Origin: Hippophae tibetana
Taxonomy: Eukaryota; Streptophyta; Magnoliopsida; Rosales; Elaeagnaceae
Direction of reading: 5' to 3'
DNA: 64,000 nt
Assembly: GCA_037013495.1 (NCBI GenBank)
Contig: CM072808.1
Coordinates: 10,765,319 to 10,829,318 of the forward strand
Under the pieces are notes generated by a model. The model was not told the DNA's origin, made no database searches, and worked only from the letters and a program-made list of their open reading frames with translations. Made by a program: the position numbers and the translations under genes. This document shows, piece after piece, positions 56,786 to 64,000 of this stretch (position 1 is its first letter; each line of letters begins with the position of its first letter).

Positions 56786-58087
56786 CTAAGATGTATCCAC
56801 CAAGGTTATCACATAAGTTTCATTTGATAATTGATCTTCATGATAGTTCTTCACCCTATGTCCATTAACCCTAAACCACTCTTTATTTTTGTTTTCTAAT
56901 CCAATGGATCCATGGTGGGTTACTTTAGTGATGGGTAATGGACTTGACCATCTACTCTTTAATTTTCCTTGGAACAATATAGGTCTTGAGTTATACAGTA
57001 ATACTTTCTATTCTGGGTCAAAGATATTGTGCACAATTTTCTTGTCATGCCATCATTTTGTCTTTTCTTTGTAAAGCTTGGCATTCTCATAAGCATTCCA
57101 CTGTAGTTTAACCAATTCATTTATTTGCAACATTATTTTCACACCAACTACATCTATAGAGATACTAAATTGTCTCAATGCCCATTATGCTTTATATTCC
57201 ATTTCTAGTGGTAAGTCCTTTCCATAAACTAGCCTTTATGAGATGGTACGAATTGGTGTTTTAAATGTAGTTTAGTATGCCCATAAAGCATCATCCAACT
57301 TAGATGACTAATCCTGCCTAAAGATGTTCATATTTTTCTCCAAAATTATTTTCATTTCTCAATTGGACACCTTCGCGTGCACGCTTGTTTGTGGACAGTA
57401 GAGGGTTAAAGTTTATGCTTAATCCCATACTTAGACAATAAGGACTTAAAGGCTTTATTTCAAAAGTTACTACCTTCATGAGTAATAATAATTCTAGGAG
57501 TTATAAAGCTAGTGAAAAAACTTTCTTCAGAAATTTGAGGACAATATTGGCATTACATTTAATGCTAGCTATGGCTTCTACCCACTTTGACACATAATCT
57601 ACTCCTACAAGTATATGTTTCTAGCCAAAGGATGAAAGGAATAGTCTCATAAAGTCAATGCCCCAAACATCAAATGGTTTCATTAGAAGTATACTATTTA
57701 GGGGCATCTCATCTCTTTTTGAAATATTACATGTCCTTCAGTATCTATCACACGTCTTTACATTAATGTAAGCATCTTTGAATAGTATAGGCCAAAAATA
57801 ACCATATTGAAGTACCTTAGCTGCTATTTTTTTGCTCCCTAAGTGACCTCCAAAGTCTAAGTTATAGCAATGGTAAAGAATACATCCAACTTCATCATGA
57901 GGAACACACCTTCTCAAAATACCATCACCCTATTCTTTATAAAGGTAAATGTCATCCCAAAAAATATTGTTTAATACCATGGAAGAATTTCTTCTTTTGT
58001 TGCCAGGTGAAGTCTGATAGAAATATGTTGGCAGGTAAGAAATTTGCTATGTCCGCATATCATGGGATTTTTACTTGAGCTACTTGA
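56786..58087 (-). pseudogene. Integrase of element F2, broken
   Basis: Minus strand from 58087: YADIANFLPANIFLSDFTWQ and QKKKFFHGIKQYF, then a decayed zinc-finger and core, and a C-terminal frame 56786-56977 with FQGKLKSRWSSPLPITKVTH and FRVNGHRVKNYHE. More decayed than the F copy. Its upstream side (RNase H, RT) is cut by minus LTR A at 58088. Confidence 0.75.
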
Positions 58088-59559
58088 TAAGCAGAATCGG
58101 CATCGCCGATCCTGTCAATACTTTGGTTTTATATTTATAAAAATCTCGCAAGTGCACAAATCATTTCGTAGAAAATGATAAGTATGCTCCCAAGGTCAAT
58201 CTAAGGAAGGAATATATGTGGTTTTAATTTATTATTCAAACTTTTAAAAACGAAATTAAATCCTAAACATCTTGTCACGATATTTTGGGGTTTTGTGTTT
58301 TTAATCTAAGAACATAAAAATAAATATAGATACAGATTCAATAAACATTTATGCAAATTTTATCATTTATAATAGTGGAGTATTTATGGATATAATAACT
58401 AAGTTAATTATGTTTGTTCATATTATTTAGGTTATTAAAGATATGAATTGATATTTATTGATTCTCTCTCTTTTATATGAATACCACATTTGGTGGGGTT
58501 AGATATTCTTTGTTAACTAAACAAATCAATTAACACCTATGAGTGGGGTTGATAACTAATTTGGTTAATTAAATTAATTCATTTTTCTAAGAGATTGAAA
58601 ATGAACCATTTAAATGCCACCTTTGGTGGGGTTAGACAGTTTAAACTTTATTCAAGGTGTCCAAATTAAACCTAAGAATTTAATTATCCGAATACTAACT
58701 TTCAAGTTTTAAAACTACTACTGAAAACATGTTGTCAATACATTTTCAGATAATAATTCTTATAAAAAACTTTTGAAATAGAGCTTCACTCTAACTACCA
58801 GGAGATTGTACCAAAAAATAAAATAGCACTACTCTAAATCAGACCGGATAACTAAACCTTAAAATCTAATTTTCAAATTTAAGTTTGTAATGAAAAATAA
58901 TATATTTCTCTCTAACACTCTTAATATAAAATCTTGAATAAAAACAAAATCAATTCATTTTAGAGATTTTTACCTATTTAATATTTCGCAAGCATAACAA
59001 CGCTATTATTATATCATCTTTACAAACAACCAGCAAAGTTAAATTTAATCACAGACAAATTAAATATAACATATAAGAATAAAGCATAAAAAATAACTAT
59101 AAAGAAACTAAAATCCTTACAGTACTTTGATGTTATTCCTATTGCTGGAAAACCTCCAAACGGAATTTGCACTTGCATTTATTGAATCAAACCGCAAATA
59201 AATTACAAAAACATAATTAGTTCTTCTCAAAAAGATAAGAACTCTAAAACTAAGAAAAACTACATAAGGAAAAACTAAAAACTAAGAAAGGAGAGAAAGA
59301 AAAAAGAGAAGAAGATGCATTTTTAGGTGTGATTTGTTATGAAGAGAATAAGGGTATTTATAGGTGAGGAAAGGAAGAAAAAGTGGATGAAAAAAATCAT
59401 TAAAATGGAGAAAACATGGAGTACTAAATGATGACATCATATTGTTGACGGGGCAGATGGGCGCAGCAGTGTGCGCAGCGGTGCGCAAAGACTCGGCGCA
59501 GATGGGCATAGATGCATGCGAACTAGGCGTGGGCGCATGGATGGATTGAGCATGCTGCG
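58088..59559 (-). mobile_element. LTR family A, minus strand, lacking its start
   Basis: In minus orientation it ends at 58088 (GATTCTGCTTA, where A1 has GTTTTTGCTCA) and contains R/U5, a TATA box near 59354-59362, and part of the GC-rich block (59450-59559). Its first 330 or so bases are missing because the plus-strand A2 LTR starts at 59560. Confidence 0.8.
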
Positions 59560-60056
59560 CGATGAGTGCTCAAAAATCACTAAATAACCATGATTTTATG
59601 CACATTAATTGATTAAAAATATATATATTTATATGTTTTATCATATATTTATATAAATTTGTCTTTTTCGGAATCACGGGTATTTTTATTGTTTTTCAAG
59701 TATTTTGGCTTAAAAACGTAACTTAAAGACTCAAAAAGCAATACTTGAAGCAATACATCACAAATATATCAATAAATAAATGGGGAAATGTCAAAAAATA
59801 TGGAAAAATTGGACAAAATGGGTCAAAAAGGTCAAAAATGTCAAAAAGGAGAAAATCGCGCCCAACTGCCCAGCCGTGCGCCCAGCCAAGCGCCCCAGTG
59901 CCCACACCCGTGCGCGCCATCATTCCAATCTGCGTGCGCCGCACCGCGCGGCTACTGTTCACGCGCAGCGACACCCATCCGCGCACGCCGATGCCTTTTC
60001 GCCCCATTTTTCACATGCAGCTGCCCCCATGACGTCATGCTGACGTCATCAATGAC
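59560..60056 (+). mobile_element. 5' LTR of element A2, family A, truncated
   Basis: Starts (C)GATGAGTGCTC with the first T changed to C. Shares with the 63609 LTR the 'tatatgttttatcatatatt' insertion that A1 lacks, so these two are probably one element's LTR pair. It carries the W-box array, GC-rich block and paired TGACGTCA sites, then stops at AATGAC (60051-60056) before the TATA box. R, U5, primer site, leader, gag, protease and RT are all missing. Confidence 0.85.
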
Positions 60057-61689
60057 CTCCCAAATGAATTATACCACCACTGAATAGGAATTCTTGGCTA
60101 TAGTATTCTCTTTAGACAAATTTCGGTCTTATTTAGTAGGATCTAAAGTGATTGTGCATTCTGATCATGCTGCTTTAAGATACCTATTAAGTAAACCAAA
60201 TGCCAAGCCAAGATTAATCAGGTGGATCTTACTCTTACAAGAATTTGACCTAGAAATCAAGGATAAGAAAGGCAGTGAAAACTTAGTAGCTGACCATTTG
60301 TCTAGGTTGATTTCTGACTTCAATTCTCTTAAAGATGAGAGTAATGAAGATATAGTTGAAACCTTTCCTGATGAACAGTTATTTTTCATAGGTCCGAACC
60401 CATGGTATGCTGATATTGTAAACTATCTTGCCACTGGTGTTTTGCGACCTAACACTTCATATCAGGACAAGAAAAGGTTTTTTAAAACTATTAAGGACTA
60501 TTTCTGGGATGACCCTTATTTATACAAGATTGGTCAAGATCAAGTCATCCGGAGATGTGTACCTGAAGAAGAACATAAGAGCATTCTAACTTTTTGTCAT
60601 GAACTTCATTGTGGGGGTCATTTTGGAGGTGAAAAGACAGCCCGTAAGGTATTACAGTCTGGATTCTTTTGGCCCACTCTTTTTAAAGATGCTCATATGT
60701 TTTGTGCAAAATGTGATAGATGTCAAAGAACAGGAAACATAAGCAAAAGAGATGAAATGCCTTTGACATCTAATTTAGTTGTTGAACTCTTTGATGTATG
60801 GGGGATTGACTTTATGGGTCCTTTTCCCCCATCTAATGGTTTTCAATACATTTTGGTTACTGTGGATTATGTGTCCAAGTGGGTAGAAGCTATCCCCACC
60901 AAAACCAATGATGCTAATGTTGTTGTGAAATTCTTGAAAGATTTAATATTCAGTAGGTTCGGAACGCCTAGAGCTATAATAAGTGATGGAGGTAGCCATT
61001 TTTGTAACAAACTCTTTGATGGAGTACTAAACAAGTACAACATCACACATAAAGTAGCTACTCCATATCATCCTCAAACTTCCGGTTTAGTGGAAGTAAG
61101 TAATAGGCAAATTAAGGGAATATTGGAACACACTGTGCGTCCTTCAAGGAAGGATTGGGCATTTAAGTTAAATGATGCCTTATGGGCATACCACACTGCT
61201 TAAAAAACACCTATTGGGATGAGCCCTTACCGGTTAATCTTTGGGAAAGCGTGCCACCTTCCAGTTGAACTTGAACACAAGGCTTACTGGGCAATTAAAG
61301 AGTTAAACATGGATTTAGATAAAGCAGGTGAAAAACGATTACTCCAGCTTCATGATTTGGAAGAAATTAGGAATGAAGCTTATGAGAATGCCAAATTATA
61401 CAAAGAGCGTACTAAGCGCTATCATGACAAGAGGCTAGTTCCTAAGACTTTTCACCCTGGAATGAAAGTTCTTTTATTTAACTCTCGTTTGAGATTGTTT
61501 CCAGGAAAGCTGAGATCAAGATGGGATGGACCATTCAAAATAGTTCAGGTATTTGAACATGGAGTGGTAGAACTATTGGACTCCAAGACACAAAAAACGT
61601 TCAAAGTTAATGGCCATCGTGTCAAGCCTTATTTAGAAGAACCAAACAACATTGCTGAAATGGATTGCATTTGGCTGAGTAACCCTTAG
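60057..61689 (+). pseudogene. RNase H (part) and integrase of element A2, nearly intact
   Basis: Starts at MNYTTTE with a stop at 60085-60087, then one frame to a single TAA at 61201-61203 and on to 61686. From codon 60094: residues 1-72 are RNase H ([19 protein letters not shown]); zinc finger HELHCGGH (169-176) and CDRC (207-210); catalytic D239 (GIDFMG), D298 (IISDGGSH), E334 (VEVSNR), spacing fitting D,D-35-E. The second part, 61219-61689, holds [19 protein letters not shown] and VNGHRVKPY. The integrase fold is readable end to end, but there is no promoter, start or RT. Best preserved coding sequence in the window. Confidence 0.9.
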
Positions 61690-61702
61690 CACCAAAAAGA
61701 TA

Positions 61703-61752
61703 CGTCTTGCTAAGACGTTAAACTAAGCGCTGGATGGGAGGCAACCCATCAT
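61703..61752 (+). other. Conserved post-pol motif, two hairpins
   Basis: GTCTT-GCT-AAGAC, then 'gttaaactaagcgct', then GATGGG-AGGCAA-CCCATC, starting about 15 bases after the pol stop. Related copies lie at 24823-24875, 51045-51080 and 9228-9275 (plus) and 15005-15055, 31770-31810, 38213-38260, 56725-56770 (minus). Role unknown. Confidence 0.65.
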
Positions 61753-62008
61753 TTTAGGTAATTTTTTGTTATTTGTTTTATTTACTTAATTTTATTGTTT
61801 ATTTTAGTTTAATTATATGTGAATAATTATTAAAAAAATTTAAAACTAAAAATATTTGTTGAGATGTTAGAAGTTCACAGCGATCTGTCTGTATACACTT
61901 TCATGATGAATATGATGGATGCACCTGCATTTCTACATTAGTACTTACACATTCTCAAGAAATAGGTAATCTTTCTCCTCTTTTCTCTTTATCTTTAATT
62001 TGCAGTTG

Positions 62009-62046
62009 TTACATTGAGGACAATGTAAGTTCTAGGTTGGGGGTGG
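62009..62046 (+). other. Conserved stem-loop and G-rich tract
   Basis: TTACATTG-AGGA-CAATGTAA (62009-62028), perfect 8-base stem, then AGGTTGGGGGTGG (62034-62046). The tract could be an internal polypurine-like primer site; the LTR itself starts 1.56 kb further on. Confidence 0.6.
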
Positions 62047-63590
62047 TGAAAAGTTACCATGCTTAATAATAATAAAATATATATATATATATATAAAACA
62101 ACAAAAAAACAAATTTCTCACAAAAATTTATCATTTCTTTAAATCAAATTTAAATAAATAGTTAAGTCTTTTGTACTGTTAGATTAATTTTTGAAAACAT
62201 ATCATGAAATATTTTGTAATTATTTTTGATAATTAGTTAGTTTTTATCATAAATAGTATTTCTTGATAAAATGTGGAAATTATATTAAACCCAAAATCGG
62301 GGTTTATGAATTTTTTTTAGTGGAGACTACCCTTGTGAGATATAATTTGAGCCTAATTTCTTTTATTCAGAGTGAAATATATATTTTTTTCTAGTTCAAA
62401 TACATTTCTTATTTATTCAAATGTTTAGATGATCTCTATAGGTATTAGTATTGAATGTATGAATTTTTTCTCATCTTAATAGAGTATCATATATTTTTTA
62501 TTATTATTTTTGTTTAGATTAAATGATTTGAGTAGAAATTGATAGTATATGCTTATATCTCATTCATGCATTACTGCTACAAAAACAAAAAGACATATAT
62601 GGGGTTACCTAAACCAAGATCAAACAGAAAAGCCACAAAATTAACCACTCACCAAATTCCAAAAAAATGTACAATCTGTACATGGGTTAACTCTCTAAAA
62701 TATACATATATTGAAAAAAAAATATCTTCAGAAAAAAAATATAGAGAGATAAAAAAAATATAGTATCATCTATATACTATGACCCACATTGCCTACAAAG
62801 TTATGAGTAAAGGCTAAATACAAAAGAAAGATATAGGAAGTAATTCCCTAAAAAGTCATTGCAATTTCTTCATTTGTAAAAAGCATATATCTTGAAATTT
62901 TTTCTTAATGAGTTTGATTTATGCATGAAAATAATTTTTATATATGATATCTTTATAATTTATACATTCGATTCGTTTCATGAGATCAATATCAAAATAA
63001 CACTTTGAGCCTTTATTCTTTATACATATGCGAACATATTAGTTCATTTCTATACATCAACTCTTTCGCATATAAATTAGTATGAGTGTTTGAACCCATA
63101 GGATTCAGTGCTTTGAGAGTATTGACTTGTGAGGAATAGAGTCGAAGCGAATTCTGATTCATGACACTGAAATTGGGTAAAATTAAATTGAAACATTTTT
63201 GAAATGAAATATGAAAATGATTTTCGACTAATTATTATAATAAAATCATGATTGTTTAAAGAGATTAAAATAACTTATGCTTGAGATTTTAATTATGATC
63301 TTAAAGGAGATTAAAAAGTATGAGATATTTTTGTGATATGTTGTTTTCTTTTATTCTTAAATTAATTTTTGATTGTGTTGTGATTGTTTTTATAGTTTCT
63401 TTTTATTTAGTTCAATGTTTGTGGGTATCATTACTGAAAACCCTCACGAGACTCAAACTCGTCCACTAGGGCAACCTAGGGGTTTAACGGATTGTTGCAT
63501 AGGCTAAATGCAACCGTTTCAATCCACGAAAGTGATTTAGGATAGTTTAATTTTTAGTTTTTATCGCTTCTCTTGCTAAGGGACTAGCAA

Positions 63591-63608
63591 GAAGCTGGTT
63601 GGGGGTTG
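63591..63608 (+). other. Polypurine tract, element A2
   Basis: gaagctggttgggggttg directly before the LTR start TGATGAGTGCTC. The reverse of the same context precedes the G LTR at 30118. Confidence 0.75.
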
Positions 63609-64000
63609 TGATGAGTGCTCAAAAAGCACTAAAATAACCATGATTTTATGCACATTAATTGATTAAAAATATATATATTTATATGTTTTATCATATATTT
63701 ATATAAATTTGTCTTTTTAGAATCACGTGTATTTTATTGTTTTTCACGTATTTTGGCTTAAAAACGTAACTTAAAGACTCAAAGAGGAATACTTGAAGCA
63801 ATACATCACAAATATATTAATAAATTGGGAAAGGTAAACAAATATGCAAAAATTGGACAAAATGGGTCAAAAAGGTCAAAAATATCAAAAAGGAGAAAAA
63901 CGCGCCGCCGCGCCGCCCTGCCGCCCAGCCGTGCGCACCACCGCACCCAATCCCGCGCCAAGCTACGCGCGGGCACTGTTCATCCGCACAGAACTGCGCG
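63609..64000 (+). mobile_element. 3' LTR of element A2, cut by the window end
   Basis: TGATGAGTGCTCAAAAAGCA onward; contains the W-box array and enters the GC-rich block ('gccgccgcgccgccc'). Differs from the 59560 LTR at scattered positions in the first 300 bases, so the insertion is not recent. Confidence 0.85.

Larger units (their letters stand above)
61690..63590 (+). other. 3' non-coding region of element A2
   Basis: 1.9 kb without genes. Post-pol motif (61703-61752), stem-loop and G-rich tract (62009-62046), AT microsatellite (about 62078-62095), then the conserved segments found reversed in G and K. I found no env-like reading. The frame at 62539-62763 is a shadow. Confidence 0.7.

Overview
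The window is plant nuclear DNA from a repeat-rich, probably pericentromeric region. It is AT-rich with long A/T runs. I see no host gene, tRNA or rRNA. Almost everything I can classify is LTR retrotransposon, mostly Ty3/gypsy of the Athila branch: the primer site matches the 3' end of plant tRNA-Asp, the protease reads DLGAS, and env-like remnants are present. Two Ty1/copia pol fragments also occur. Organism cannot be named; a eudicot with a large genome is a guess. The LTR family letters below are my own: A (TGATGAGTGCTC start), A' (related, with 'catatgtaag' repeats), B (TGATGACTCTATGAAAG start), C, D (about 2 kb solo LTRs) and E (0.56 kb).

Layout. 1-2482: minus-strand LTR A inside LTR B, then gag and another LTR B piece. 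2483-4870: minus-strand copia pol split by a 1.1 kb block of higher GC that is not copia. 4905-11254: a very decayed plus-strand Athila-type element (J) that has lost its protease, followed by repeat R1. 12130-20508: minus-strand Athila-type element (F), LTR B through protease, with solo LTR D1 inserted. 20509-25085: plus-strand element A1, which has LTR, tRNA-Asp primer site, structured leader and gag, but no pol. 25086-28664: pol-bearing element A3, truncated on both sides. 28665-35650: minus-strand element G, which carries gag and an env-like remnant without pol and has solo LTR D2 inserted in its gag. 35655-38815: minus-strand K fragment (LTR, 3' region, protease). 39553-40761: LTR E and its gag start. 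40762-45290: LTR A', R1, env-like and LTR C pieces. 45291-51975: a minus gag piece back to back with plus-strand element A4, which carries solo LTR D3. 52002-54935: LTR C-like piece and an inverted pair of LTR A ends. 55441-58087: copia integrase scrap and minus-strand F2. 58088-59559: minus LTR A. 59560-64000: element A2, an LTR fused to RNase H-integrase with the best preserved coding sequence, then its 3' LTR running off the window.

No element looks autonomous. The elements share parts. Downstream of pol there are two conserved RNA-like motifs (a GGGAGGCAACCC hairpin and a TTACATTG/CAATGTAA hairpin followed by a G-rich tract), seen in copies on both strands. The A1 leader has a duplicated stem-loop with compensatory changes. 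Two copies (A1 and G) share one internal junction that removes nearly all of pol, which points to a non-autonomous lineage. Several rearrangements rejoin at the same spot, just before the RNase H segment beginning MNYTT.

Coordinates of decayed elements are good to about 10-50 bases unless an exact terminus (TG/CA, target-site duplication, polypurine tract) is stated. All family assignments come from reading the translations and comparing copies by eye.
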